A stretch of 64,000 nt of DNA from Jacaranda mimosifolia (lineage: Eukaryota > Streptophyta > Magnoliopsida > Lamiales > Bignoniaceae). The notes beneath the pieces are model-generated. The model did not search any database and was not told the DNA's origin. It saw only the letters and a program-made list of their open reading frames with translations. Of the stretch, positions 12,628-24,816 are shown piece by piece. The first letter of the stretch is position 1; each line of letters opens with the position of its first letter. The stretch is taken from contig CM032123.1 of the NCBI GenBank assembly GCA_018894105.1, positions 7,441,001 through 7,505,000 on the forward strand. The letters are read 5' to 3'. The position numbers and the translations under genes are program-made.

Positions 12628-13084
12628 TGTTGGGATCTCCTCATAATATGTTTTCATTATGATCCTTTGCAATGATCTCATTCCGTATTGCATTAGTTGT
12701 AAATAAGAAAAATACTCAATTGATTTGATACCATAAAATCAACAGTTCTGTTTGCTCAAATGATGGCTTAATAGTTGAAAGTTTCATATAAAAATCTGCA
12801 CGATTTTTTGGAAATAAAGAAGGAAAATTTCTGTTGGAACTTCACATGGAAACCTACAATAAAGGAAGAGTTATTTAAAGAAAGATATCTGCTGGATCAA
12901 TCTTCAAGATAATTGTTTAATTCATGTCTAAAATACAAGAAGAAAAATCTGTATAATCTTCCAGCATCAGGTAAGGAAAGTAACTATGGGAGCTTCAATA
13001 TAGCAACTTTCAAATCAAAGAAGGAAAGTTACTATTAGAGTTTTACATAACCACATGATTAGAGCTAACTTCATATATTCAAAG
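12628..13084 (+). mobile_element. First half of a copia LTR (detached)
   Basis: From TGTTGGGATCTCC this stretch matches nt 1-456 of the 3' LTR at 39640-40668, with scattered substitutions, and stops abruptly at TTCAAAG. The truncated 5' LTR at 33263 resumes at LTR nt 481. The five bases before it, GTTTT, resemble the five after the 3' LTR, GTTAT (40669-40673). I read it as the left half of the 5' LTR of the copia element whose coding region lies at 33.9-39.2 kb. Confidence 0.85.
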
Positions 13085-13240
13085 GCTGTGTTTAATGTTA
13101 TCTAATAGCATCAATTGGGACAACTAATGTTGGCTAGTATGCTGTTTGATACCCACCATGGAAAAAACGGCCCGGCCCATAAATTGTTGATGGCCTGCAA
13201 CTGTAGCAGCTAGTATGGCTGATTGAAATCGCGGGGGTGA

Positions 13241-13264
13241 GGGTGCGATTAATTAATCGCACCC
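13241..13264. repeat. Perfect 24-bp palindrome
   Basis: The arm GGGTGCGATTAA is followed immediately by its exact reverse complement TTAATCGCACCC, with no spacer. It lies about 110 bp inside the inverted repeat at 13134-13151 and about 90 bp before a TATA-like motif at 13350. It could be a subterminal protein-binding site of a DNA transposon; the role is unknown. Confidence 0.9.
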
Positions 13265-13349
13265 TGACTTGAAATTACTGTTGAAATCAGCATGTCAAAA
13301 TTGACCTTCAATGTGACTTGTGTTTTCTCACAAAGGCCCTCTGACTCAC

Positions 13350-13357
13350 TATAAAAT
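13350..13357 (+). promoter_or_regulatory. TATA-box-like motif, possibly of a Harbinger transcript
   Basis: TATAAAAT lies ~200 bp inside the left inverted repeat of the nested block. It is followed at 13418 by an ATG in a short reading frame with no known domain. In position it could be the promoter of the Harbinger transposase transcript found 6 kb downstream. Speculative. Confidence 0.3.
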
Positions 13358-14451
13358 AAAACAACCCCCTGTGTATTTTGGAACACTGGTCACAGAGAAC
13401 AACACAAATTTACAGATATGTCGAAACATGGAGGTAGTGGAGCCCTAGGTTTCATGGTTTGCTTGAATTCCTCGTTGAACCAACGATTAAAAGCGGTTAT
13501 TGTCTTGCCCATTCCAGGCCTGAAGTGGGTTATCGGTTTTTTTTCCCCATTTCCAGTTGGATATTGCTGATTGTAGTTGCCCTAACTCCTTCATTTCTGC
13601 AAAAATTGTTTAAATTGTTTCTTACATCGCTCTATTTTGCAGGACCCCTTGCTTCGGACACGATTTCTTTGAATCGTTTCGACTTTTTGTTCAGAAATAG
13701 GTAGAGGCTTCGCCGTGAAACACTTGCCTGGAACAATCGACTGGTAACATTTTATGCATTATGTTTTTTTCTTTCTTTTTTTCTTCCATACTGTTTCTGG
13801 TTAGAACTTGGGGAAATTATATCAGTCCTGGTTTGTGTGTTATATATAGTATATATATTTTTGTCTGGTTTATTTTAATTGGCTTATGTGTAGAAGTGCA
13901 TAAAATGATTATTAGTGAGTTATTTCATTTCGGGCATACCTTGTTTGCGGGGGTCCTAAAAAACATGTTTACTTTCTTTTTCATCTCATCTGGAATAGCA
14001 GAATACCCGCTGTACATAAGCTAAATGTATACTATATCTCCAATTGTGTGGCAACTACACTTGTATGGTAAATATTGCTACTGTGGACTGTTTGTATTTA
14101 CATGTATCCGTGCTCATAAATTCGATAGCCTGCAATGTTGCATTTTGTGAATGAATTGGGTGATTGTTTTTTGTGTCTAGTCTGCATTTGGTTGCAATGA
14201 TGAGATTAGATGTGATAAGATTGAGATGGATATATAAGCTATATAATATATGAATACCATCTAATATTTTGTTTGGTTGTTAGGATTGAGAGTATGGATA
14301 TCTCAACAAAATATACTTTTGTTGTTTGGTTGGTAAGTATTGATAATGTGGGATATACTCAAATTTACTAAACTAGTCTTATGCTCTATTGTGATGACTG
14401 AAATGCCCATATATAACTTTAAATAATATAAGATGCATTTTGAGTAAAATA

Positions 14452-17400
14452 CATAGTTGTTAAATGCGAAAGGCGGTGCGAGGCGACAATGCCTCTAGTG
14501 CCCGAGGCGAGAGGCGAGGCGAGAGGAGCTCGCCTTTTTGAAGCGAGGCGAGAAAATAAAAATTTATAAAATATATTATGTATTTAATAAGCTATAGTGT
14601 AGGTAGAGAAGAGAACCTATAAGATATGCAACAAATATAACATAATAAGTCTAACTCAAGTTACTTAATCAGGTATTCAGGTTTTAAGTGCAAATCATCA
14701 CAAATAGTCTTAAAAGAAAACTAAAATGCATCAAATATCCATAATTTCAGACCAAATCTCAAATCATAAATTCTAAATCTAATCAAACAAGTCATCATCA
14801 AAGTTGCCTCCATTATCATCACTCCCATCAACATCATCTTCATCATCGCTACCACTTTTGTAACATTCATTATCTTCCTCTTCCACCTCTGTCTCACTAT
14901 CATCAAAGTTGTTTTCTTCCTCTTCTTCATCCATGAGATGGCGTGATGAAGACGAAGTGGTTTTCTTTCTTCCTCTAAGGTTAGCTACCACAGCAGCTTT
15001 TGATTTGCCAACTGAAGTAGATCTAGAACTAGATCTATAATTATAGGCTGGCTCATCAACTCCAACAGCTCTTGCAACGTCTCCCCATGTTAAATCTTCA
15101 CCATCAAATACAGGAGCGTCCTCTTCATTTTCATCCTCCTCCAAACACCCAGTCATCCATTCATTAGTTTCATCAATTTGTGGCAAGGTGATTGGATCAA
15201 TTATACCACGCTTTTCATAACGACGCCTTAAAGCTCTATTACACTTGATGAAAACTAAATCATTCAAACGTTGTTGCTCCAAGCGATTTCTTCTTTTTGA
15301 ATGAAGCTACACAAGGTTAAAAATAATTAATTAGTATATACTATATACATGCATACATTGATACAAAACTCAAAGAACTAATTAAGCAACTTAAACTTAC
15401 ATGCTCAAATACGCTCCAATTTCTTTCACACCCAGATGAACTACAAGTAAGACTAAGAACTTTGATGGCAAATTTTTGTAGATTTGGTGTTGAAGACCCA
15501 TGTGTAGTCCACCACTCAGCTAAAAGTTAACAAAATAATAAAGTTATTAATTAAGGAAGAAATATTTTATTCATTAAAGAACAAGAATATATAATATATT
15601 AATTTTGTTACCTGGACTTTTTGTGTCACAAGTCCTTCGTCTAATAGCTATTGGCAATGAAAACATCCTTTCACCTCTCATGTAGATATCCAACTCATCA
15701 GAAATTGCATCTTGATCTTTAGGGTCATGCACTAGTCTTTGTATGCTTTCATGTAACCCTCTCATACTTCTTCATCTTGTTGTATTTCTGAGTTTGAGTA
15801 GAAAAATTGCGGATTCAGAAAATGTCCCGCTGCATGCAAGGGTCGATGAAGCTGAATGGACCATCTTTCATCAATGATTTTGAATGCCTCTTTGTATTTT
15901 TCCTCTTTATGGCCAAATGACTTAGCAATTATCTCCTTAGCTCGATCCATTGCCTCATATATATATCCCATTGCAGGCCTTTTCTCACCATCCACTAATC
16001 GAAGCACATTAACTAGAGGGCCAGCTAACTTAACAGCATAAGCAACATTGTTCCAGAAAGAAGGCATAAACATAATGTCTGCAATTTTTCTACCTTGGGC
16101 CTCCCTAGCAAACTTGCTATCAGTCCATTTCTTTGATGTAAACATCTTTTTCAAGTTTGTCTTTTGCTTCTGAAACCTCCTCAGTGTGAGAAAAGCAGTT
16201 GCAAAACGTGTTTTTGCCGGCCTAACCATTTCCTTTTGCCCCGTAAACTCTCTCATCATGTTCAAAACAAGAGTTCTGTTGTAAATGTACCCATTCACGG
16301 TGACTGCTCGTTCATAAATTTTCTTCAAATTAGGCATTTTGAAGATATCTTCAAACATGAGGTCTATACAATGAGCAGCACATGGAGCCCAATACAAATG
16401 TAGGTACTTTGCCTCCAATAACTTTCCTGTTTAAGGAAATGAATTCAATAAGTTGATATAGTGATATAATATGCTAATGTTAAAAAATAATATAAAGTAT
16501 ATGAAATAATATTTTCTTACCTGCTGCAACATTTGAACTTGCACTATCTGTCACTATTTGAACAACATTATTCTCCTCAATTTCTTGAACAAACGCATCA
16601 AGCAACTGAAACATTTTATCACCAGTGTGAGCATAACTTGATGCATCAACAGATTTCACGAACATGCTTCCTCGTGGGCTATTCACCAAAAAATTTATCA
16701 ATGCCCTTCCTTTTTTATCTCTCCAACCATCAGCCATTATTGTACAACCAAACTTTTCTATTTCAATATGATGATCTTTCAAGATTGCTTTTGTATGCTC
16801 CAACTCCTTCTTCAAATAAGGAACTCTCAACTCATGATAACTTGGGGGCTTCATACCTAGAGCATACTGACCAATAGCTTCAATCATAGGACCAAAACTA
16901 TCATATTGTACAGCATTGAAAGGTATTCCGGCATCGTACATCCACCTAGCAAACTTCTGCACCGCATTATCCCTCATTTTTTTTTGGTATTCGTCAAATT
17001 TTTTTGAATTTTTATCACCATGTTTTCTTTGGTTCACAACTTCATCTTCATCTTGACGAAAAAACCAATCTATAGGACCAATTTGCCTTGACTTTTTTTG
17101 TTGGGAAGTTTCCATTTGATTTGATGCAAGACTTGAAGAACGAGATTGATAAGACATGGGCCGCTTTCCACGTGCTATAGAATCTTGTTCACCTTCCCAT
17201 AGATCTTCTTCATGCATTTCATCAAAATGGGGAATTGCATCCATTTTGTTTTTCACTTCTTTTTTCTTCAACATATATTCCCTCAACTCTTCTTTCACCA
17301 ATTCAGGGCATTTTGGACAAGCTTTTACATCCCTAAATCCTCCAACAAGATGTTTCTTGAATTTATTTATCCCTCCGTTTGTTTCTTTGCTACAATAATT

Positions 17401-18697
17401 ACACTTGACCTTATTCGTATCTTTTGGATTTGGCAAAATTCCATAATTCCATGCAGGATCCTTTCTGTTTACATTTTGAGAAGACATTTTTTTTATCTCT
17501 ATGTTCTGCAAAGTGCAAACAAAAAAAGAAAAAAGAAATTCAAAATCAAATGTTAAAAATGTATCATGTATGTATTAGAAACTAGAAAGATAGAAGCCAA
17601 AAAAAACAACACAAACATCAAATTAACTTAGAAAGGTGAAAAACCAAAAATAACCAAACAAATTCAAGTTTTCAAATATAAATAATAAATTAATAACTAT
17701 TCTAAAGAATTATAAAATAAAAAAAAAACATTTTAAGGAAAACAAAAAGACATACTACATAATACATTTAAGTTCTTTATTCAATGAATGAATAAAATGA
17801 ACCAAAACTACATTTAAGTTTATTAAATGAAATGAACTAAAAAGACATACTCCAACTTATGCACATGCTACACAAATCCTCTAAAGAACCGAATTGAAAT
17901 GTGACAATTCATGCATAATAATTTACTACAATACAAATTATGCATATAAATACAAAATTCAGACAATTAAAAATAAAAATTAGCATCAAAACTTTCTATC
18001 CAATTTGAAAGCGCAATTAACCAGTTTTGCACCCCTACTAAATACAAACTTACTGCTAACACATTTAAAATAAAAACATAAGGCTGACTGGCTGAGAAAC
18101 AGAGAACAAATCGAGGGAAAAAAAGAAAGGAGAAAGAAACAGAAGAAAAACAGACTGCCGTGCCGACAGAAAGAAGAAAAGTGGACAGAAAGAAGAAAAG
18201 AAGAAAAGCGGACAGAAAAAGAGAAGAAAAAAGAAAAAAATCAGTCGGAGCCTTACCCGAAAAATGGGTCGCTGGAATCTGGGTCGCCGGGAAATGGGTC
18301 GCCGGAATCTGGATCGGCCGCCGGTGGGAAATGGAGCTGATAGTTGTAGTGGCACAGGCGCTGTCTTCCGAAGGGCTGCTCAGCGGATTTTTTTTTTCTT
18401 CCCGTTAGCGATCTGTTGGCCGCTGCTTAGGGCTTTCTGTCTCTCCTTTTCTTCCCGTTTTTTTCTTCTCTTTCCCTTAAAGTTGTGTTTTATCACAAAA
18501 CCTACTTCTCTTGAAATCAAATGGGTTCAAAAAGGTGCGCCTTTGCGCGCCTCTCGCCTGGAAAAAAGGCGAGCAAAGGCGAGCGCCTCTTCTTGCCTTT
18601 TGAAACCGACTCGCCTGGGCGAGGGAAAAGGCGATTTTCCCTCGCCCTTGTTGCCTCTCGCCTCAGGCGACAAAGGCGATCGCCTTTGACAACTATG
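14452..18697 (-). mobile_element. hAT transposon with perfect 8-bp TSD
   Basis: A 4246-bp element. Its ends are CATAGTTGT on the left and, inverted, CATAGTTGT on the right, continuing as TAAATGCGAAAGGCG and CAAAGGCGATCGCC. GTAAAATA flanks both sides (14444-14451 and 18698-18705), an exact 8-bp TSD diagnostic of hAT. Subterminal regions (about 14470-14560 and 18530-18690) are packed with GGCGAG/CTCGCC motifs on both strands, as expected for hAT transposase binding sites. It carries a transposase gene on the minus strand with one frameshift. The intact TSD and nearly intact gene suggest fairly recent insertion. Confidence 0.95.
14779..17487 (-). pseudogene. hAT transposase (BED zinc finger, DUF659, hAT dimerisation)
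   Basis: Four minus-strand exons can be traced: 17487-16521, 16426-15612, 15519-15401 and 15306-14779, all with GT-AG introns. The product would be about 809 residues. An N-terminal BED-type finger is visible (CNYCSKETNGGINKFKKHL), then a DUF659-like segment ending in IVTDSASSNVAAG, and CAAHCIDLM at the start of exon 2. The C-terminal hAT dimerisation motif is SSSGCERNWSVFEHLHSKRR, followed by an acidic tail (EEEEENNFDDSETEVEEEDN). The summed exon length is one short of a multiple of three. A single-base deletion near 15762-15765, after DEEV, shifts the frame, and the protein continues as MRGLHESIQRL. hAT transposases excise and insert the element by cut-and-paste. Apart from this deletion I see no other lesion. 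The start at 17487 (MSSQNVNR) is preferred over an upstream in-frame ATG at 17511. Confidence 0.92.
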
Positions 18698-19706
18698 GTA
18701 AAATACCAACAACTTTCCTTCACCAGAACATAGCAAACAAACCCACATTTCATATATAATTAAATTAAATGGGGCTAGTTGAAATGGTAAGTTAAATTTG
18801 AATTTTCTACATAAAGAATATATTTCATGCAACTACAAACACAGCTAAATTTGAAGGGATTGTTCATAGTAGCAATTTTGGATCACTCGATGTATTTCCT
18901 AAAATTTTATAGTAGAAAATAAATAAAATAATTATGAAATTTGTTTATATATTACTAAAATTTTCAATATTAATACATTTATTTAAATTTTTAGATGAGT
19001 AGCATAAAAAAATTAAGATAAAAGGAAAAAGAAAAAAAGTAAGTATTTGAAGTGAAAAATATTAGAGAAGAGAAAAGAAGCCCAAAAATAATAATGATGA
19101 AAATCTACTCAAAAACATACCCAAATAGGGTATGTACTTTATATATCGTATATATATTTTGTCATTTGATGCTTAACCATTTCACTATACAAAGTTCATA
19201 TTAATCACACTTTTTTAAGTGTAATGTTTTAAAATTCCAAAACACCAATATATGAAATAGATGACATATATTTATTAGGTAATTTTATATTTTTTAAATA
19301 ATTGATCGAAATTATATGAAAATTATATACCACATGCAAAAAATCAACGAAAATCATATAATTAATAATTAAATAATAAAATAAAACTTGTGTACTAGTT
19401 AACACAATTTATAATTGGGGGACAAATATGTCCTTTATATATTTTCATAGTTGAAAATATTGGCCTCGATTCAATATCCCACCTTCCAGGTGGGATTCAC
19501 AATCCCTTACCTTGTTGGATTGAAAACCAAGCTACAAAATTATAAAGGGTCCAATATTTTTGAACCAAACAAAAATTTGGGTTGGAAAAACATTATATCC
19601 AACCCAATCATAGCAACCAAACGGAGCCCTAATGTACTATGCAATTGAGTTAGGGACCAATATTTGATTCTTATAAAAATGTCTAATTTGTGCGCCTTTA
19701 GGATTA

Positions 19707-21014
19707 TTGTTGGATTGGCATACTCAAACTCGAGTTTTGGACTGGGTTTATGTATTTTTGCTGCGACAAATTATTTGCATGTATTTGCTTTATTATGCTT
19801 ATTGTATGCGTTATGGGAGGCGAGGTGGTAGACAAACTCGAGTACCTAGGAGGTGGAGTGTAATTTCTAAGATACCGGATCAATTAAAACACTTGAGGGA
19901 GATTGTGGAGGTTGATGATGAAGCATGTTTGAATAACTTGCGTATGGATAGAGGTGCATTTTGGCGGCTATGTTATTTGATGTAACATGTAGGGGGGTTG
20001 CACCATGAAAAGTTTGTTAGTATTCCTGAGAAAGTCGCCGCTTTTTTGTCGATCCTAGCACATCATAAGAAGAATCGGATTGTGAAACATAATTTCAAAT
20101 GATCTGGGCACACAATAAGCAAGTATTTCAAAGAGTGTCTTAAAGTTGTTATCAAGATTAGCCCACTTCTCATTGTCACACCTCAACCTGTTGATGATGA
20201 CTGTACTGATGATACTTGGTGATGTTTTAAGGTATTTTCATATAAACCAATGATCCAATTAAACGTAATTAATTGTTGTGCCTCCTTCAACTTAAATAGG
20301 TATTTTATAATTGCTCTAGGGTTGTCTTGGGGCTTTGGACGGTACTTACATAAAAGTTAGGGTTCCATTAAGTGATCTGACACGGTACAGGTCTAGGAAA
20401 GGTGATTTTTCTGTAAATGTCCTTGGTGTAGTCGATCGTGAAATGAATTTCATATATGTTCTCGTTGGATGGGAGGGATCTGCTGCGGATAGTAGAGTAC
20501 TACGTGTAGTTGTGAACAAACCAAATGGCCTCAAAGTTCCTATCGGTATGTTTTATTTATCTAAATTGTTTATCTATACGTTCTTTACTTGAATCCTAAT
20601 GTCAACAATTAATGCTTTTTTTTTAAACCTCTTTCAAAGGAAACTACTATCTATGTGATGCCGGCTATCCCAATTGTGAAGGATTTTTGACTCTATATCG
20701 GGGGCACCCAATATCACCTTGATGATTGGAGTGAGGGTGCATTGGCACCACAAAACCCTCGTGAATACTTCAACATGAAGCATGCTCGAGCGCGTAATGT
20801 CATTGAGAGGGCTTTTAGACTCCTTAAGGGGCAATGGGCTATACTAAGGAGCACAACGTACTATCCAATCAAGATGCAGAACATGATAATCTTAGCATGT
20901 GCACTTTTACACAATTACATTCGTGGACAAATGCCAATTAACCCACTTGAGGAGTATGTGTTGGATGAAAATGGTATCGATTCGCACATGATGTCGATCA
21001 CATTGAATCGATAA
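19707..21014 (+). pseudogene. PIF/Harbinger transposase (DDE_Tnp_4)
   Basis: Homologous peptides of one protein run through several frames. They begin with VPRRWSVISKIPDQLKHLRE and NLRMDRGAFWRLCYLM. Then comes a TGA/TAA-broken helical region with EKVAAFLSILAHHKKNRIV. After an intron (about 20230-20320) follow [30 protein letters not shown] and [13 protein letters not shown]. Catalytic acids are recognisable: D in LDGTYI, D in CDAGYPNC and E in NVIERAFRLLKGQWAIL. The C-terminus is QNMIILACALLHNYIRGQMP. In-frame stops after CYLM, NFK and DDTW and a frameshift near 20700 show it is dead. Intact relatives cut DNA at TWA targets and need a Myb-like partner, a remnant of which lies just downstream. 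A domesticated ALP1-like gene is excluded by the stops. Confidence 0.9.
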
Positions 21015-21355
21015 AGAGCTCATCAGAGTGGAGCAATTGGCGTGATAACTTGTCAACCAATATGTATCGATCATGGAGAGAATCTCATTCTATATCTTAG
21101 GATGAATAGATTGTCTTTAAGTGTTGTACGGGTTGAAGAGAACCTTGAAACTAATTGTGTTGTTGGTTTATGTTGATTTGAACGTAATATCTTTTGCATA
21201 AATTTTGTATGATGAAGAGACGTGTGTGTTTCATTCAAATCAGAATCTGTCTTGGAATTAACATGTTACATGTAGTTATTCATATCACATATTTGAATTG
21301 CATATAATTATGTATTACAACTGTAAATAAACGTTTGTTTGAATATAATCAAGTG

Positions 21356-22437
21356 ATGGCACAATCAGGATGGTCATCGCAAAGTACAGACAGGTCAAGT
21401 AAATTAGTCTTAGCCCCACAACGCTTTTGGACCCATCAAGAGGATGATGCTCTAATTAATGCATTGAAGAATTTAAAGGTAGGTGGATGGAAATGCGATT
21501 GCTCTTTTAAAGGTGGTTACATGGTTAGGCTGGAGAACATGATGTAAGAGAAATTTCCTCAGTGTAGCATCATGGTTAAGCATATAAAATCTAAATTGCA
21601 AGTGTGGAAAAAGACATACTCTATCCTCAAAGGCATACTCAGTTGTAGTGGAGGTGGTGGAGCGACAATGGACCCCACATCGCATATGACAGTTGTGGAA
21701 TCAGAATCTGTTTGGGCTGAATATGTGAAGGTATATATGTTTGCTCCAATCATTTGTATTCAATGCATTTATTTTTATTCCTATATATAGTTAAACGAGT
21801 GCTCATGTCGTAACATACTTGTTTGTACGTGCAATCGGATGCAGCCAAACTTAGAGAAAAATCGCATCCATGGTACACTAGCTGGGTTGATATTTTCGAA
21901 AACGATAGGCTGACTGGCGAACAATCATTTGATGTAGTTGATGTTGTTCAAGAATTGCTCCATGGAACTAATGCAATGGGAATAGATAGCACACCTGAGA
22001 TACATGTCGACTAAATGCTTGGATTCACTACTGCAAATACAGCTGAAAATGATGAAATTTCTGTGTCCCCACCTTCTGCTTTGGGATCAAAGAAGAAGTC
22101 ATCATCTTCTGGCAAGAGAAAGAGAATCGAACCATGCAACATTAACTTTGAGAAGGTGATGGGGATACTATTGGAAGACACCAAATCAGCTCTTGAAAAT
22201 CTCGCCGATAAGCATGCGCAACCGCCGCCGTCGCTGCCGTCTGCGCCTGACGTGGACGCCTTCCTCAGAACATCGTTATTTGAAGAACTTGCTCAGCTCC
22301 CCGAACTATCTATGGATGATCAGATACGTGCCACATATCATCTGGTGCATAACAAATTGGAGATGGATGCTTTCTGGGGGATGCCTAAAGAGGCGAGGGC
22401 TTGGTTTGTGCGGTTTCTACTTTCTGGTCCATTTTGA
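21356..22437 (+). pseudogene. Harbinger Myb/SANT-like partner protein
   Basis: The peptides begin MAQSGWSSQS, then RFWTHQEDDALINALKNL, KGGYMVRLENMM, HIKSKLQVWKKTYSILKG and VVESESVWAEYVK. After an intron (about 21731-21840) come HPWYTSWVDIFENDRLTGEQ and a serine/lysine-rich linker (KKKSSSSGKRKR). It ends in a helical C-terminus (YHLVHNKLEMDAFWGMP). This is the Myb/SANT-like protein encoded beside PIF/Harbinger transposases, needed to carry the transposase to the nucleus and transposon ends. A deletion or frameshift near 21510-21560, a stop at 22012-22014 and a lost splice acceptor make it non-functional. It lies 340 bp downstream of the transposase remnant on the same strand, the usual Harbinger arrangement. 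Confidence 0.87.
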
Positions 22438-23394
22438 AATGACAGTGCAAGTGGTGAATTTTGCATTGTTGGGGATAACTTTGCTGACTGTTATTCAGGA
22501 TTATTTGGGTATAAGTTGTGTTGCAATATTAGTCTTCTTTTTGTTAATTATGTAATATTCTGTGCTGTTGAGTTTACTTATGCGGCCACTGTTCTGTTGA
22601 CTAAGCCTTAATGCTAAGAAACCAAGCTTGCCTTCTGCTTGTATTTTAATTTATGTGGTTCCAGATTAAGTTCATGGATTCTATGTATCAGGATTATCTA
22701 ATCGTTGGATAGGGTGTTTTTGGAATATGTACTCAGTATTTTGCTGCATTGATAAAAAATAGACCATGAAGTCTCCAACATCTGATCTTGTTGTTGGAAA
22801 AAAATGGACAGTAATATATACATAAATGTAAATTGTATAACATGATAAAGTATCCAAAAAAAATAGAAAAGTAACCAAATGAAACTACTAGGCAATTTAC
22901 ATGTGAAATAAGAAAATGTAATTATGCAATTGATTAATATTATATTCACTAATAAGGCAATTATGGGTTTGGGAAGGGGGGGACGAACATAGTTAATGGC
23001 ACATGGCCATAGTTGTTTCATAAGATGACCACTTATAAATAAAATGATTATGTTATTATAGAATCATGGCCTTCACATGGCTAGTGCCCATATTCTAAAA
23101 TTGAATTTATTCCAAGAATTAACACTGGATATTTTGAAGATCAAGGAATATATTTTATTGGGATAATGAGAAGTCAACAATGTGTATAGATTATTTATTC
23201 CAGTGCTTTGCTTAATATCTTTACCGCACCAACATCTGCCATTTTATAATGATGTAGCCAGCCACAAATTTTTCTAGTTTCTAATCTAAAACTGAAAAAT
23301 ACTATGCAACATTGCCATTTGTTTTTAGATCTTACTTAATACTTAGTTTTTGGATCATTTAGTAATGTACATAGGAACTTGGCAAATTTAAAAC
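22438..23394. other. Non-coding DNA between opposing transposon genes
   Basis: AT-rich sequence between the Harbinger Myb remnant and the minus-strand Myb/SANT pseudogene. No gene or repeat recognised; probably transposon-internal. Confidence 0.4.
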
Positions 23395-24376
23395 TTAATT
23401 AAATAAAGGTAGAATATTACACACAGGAAGCAAGTAATTTGCATAAGCATAAGGAAAACATAACACCGGCCACTGTCTTCGGGACATGGAAGCATAAGGG
23501 CAATTTGGAGTATTGGAACATGGTGCATGGGAGCTAGCCGGACCTCGGGTGAGGGAACGGTTCAGACATCCAAACATTTCCTTATCATCATCTTCTGTCC
23601 ATAAGCCATCGTAGTGTTCGTACAATGGAATGTTCCATGGATTTGGATTAGAAACTATTAGCTTCAATGATCCTTGACTTGATTTAGTATGCCCATATAT
23701 ATTGTCGAGCTGATTCCAGAAGGAGGATGTCAATGGTTGGCAATCCACATGTTTGGAGGGTGCGTTTGGCATCCTATTTTGATTGGTGTTCAACGGTTCA
23801 ATTGGTTCTGTGCGAGTATCGTCAGAAATTTGTATGATCTCTAGGTCGCCATAAAAATTAGATGGCTTCGGTGGCCCAAAGATATCACATAAATCGAACT
23901 AATGTGCATCTCTTTTGATCATGTATGCCTTTAAACGTGGATATTTCTACAAAGCGAAAAGAAAATATTAGGCAAATGATACAATATGTGTATAAACATA
24001 ATTGTTTATATATGAAACATAAAGCAAATATTTCCATGGTGATGTAGTCCCATATGTAAGATTCGACTGTCACGATATTGTATTCCTCATTGTAGTTAAC
24101 TGGGGGCAAAGAAATTAAGAAACCAAATACAGTGTGTCTCTTTTGCAGATTCTTGAAATGCATGGTAGCATCCTTGTTAGAGAAATTTGTCTCGAACATA
24201 GCATTGACCCAACGCATGCATGAACGAATGAGAAAAACATTAGACAGACTGAGATATCTTCCTTTTTCTAATCGGGCATAATCTTTGAGTCGGCGAACAA
24301 ACTTTTTCTCAATTTCCTTCGTCCATGGTGCCACATAGAAGATTTGGTCTTGACTTCGGAGATTTCTTGGAGCCAT
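23395..24376 (-). pseudogene. Second Myb/SANT-like protein, one in-frame stop
   Basis: Read on the minus strand from 24376 (MAPRNLRSQDQIFYVAPWTK), the N-terminal segment has a Myb/SANT-like pattern: EKKFVRRLKDYARLEKGRYL, CMRWVNAMFETNF, HFKNLQKRHTVFGFLI, then VTVESYIWDYITME. After a probable intron (acceptor at about 23948) follows KYPRLKAYMIKRDAH, a TAG stop near 23900, then FDLCDIFGPPKPSNFYGDLE and a C-terminal tail to 23395. Such proteins occur as transposon partners and as plant nuclear DNA-binding proteins; I cannot tell which this was. Only one stop is visible, and the intron donor is unclear. It faces the + strand Harbinger genes and is unlike their Myb partner in sequence. Confidence 0.7.
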
Positions 24377-24816
24377 ATATATGATTGAATCAGTTTTTTC
24401 TTTTCAAGCAAGGTAAGAAATGGGGAGTACGTGACGGTAACAGGCTTCTGTGTTAATGAAAGACTCAAAGCACTCCCATTTATACAACTTAAGGGAGCCC
24501 ATAAATTTAAGTTTGGTCTTGAGAAAGGGCAAAGCCATTAAGTGGAGGCTTCAATCAGTTGAATTGACATTGATGGGAATTGCCAATGCACTGCCGAAAA
24601 TGCTACAAATGAAAAACTTATGCCAATGATACTACAGCCTATTTGGGACCCAAAGATTCGGCTTCCCAATCATCAAAAGCTGCCTGTGAATATGGCAATC
24701 ATGAGCAATGTTCAATTGCAAATTTACTAACTTCAGTACTTTTTTAGCCATATCCCTTATTGTGTATTTATCTATATATTTCATATATATGTCTCTACAT
24801 ATATATAAATTAGAAT
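24377..24816. other. Upstream of minus-strand Myb/SANT pseudogene
   Basis: Non-coding. It would hold the promoter of the minus-strand pseudogene. Nothing specific recognised. Confidence 0.4.

Larger units (their letters stand above)
14179..19629. mobile_element. Harbinger-type non-autonomous element, split by a hAT insertion
   Basis: The left end at 14179 (TTTGGTTGCAATGAT) and the inverted right end at 19629 (TTTGGTTGCTATGAT) match at 14 of 15 bases, with the upstream terminal bases diverged. Without the hAT element and one TSD copy (14444-18697) it would be ~1.2 kb, AT-rich and non-coding. The flanking trinucleotides do not match well (TCT or CTA versus TAA), so the exact ends are uncertain. 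Confidence 0.6.

Noticed and set aside
13459..14024. Hydrophobic + strand frames (81 and 87 residues)
   Set aside because: T-rich sequence gives F/L/I-rich frames; no start context or domain. It may be a transposon leader, not a membrane protein.
18065..18832. Several overlapping frames on both strands rich in R, K, S or F
   Set aside because: They arise from the GGCGAG-rich hAT end and neighbouring AAGAAG runs; none has a domain.
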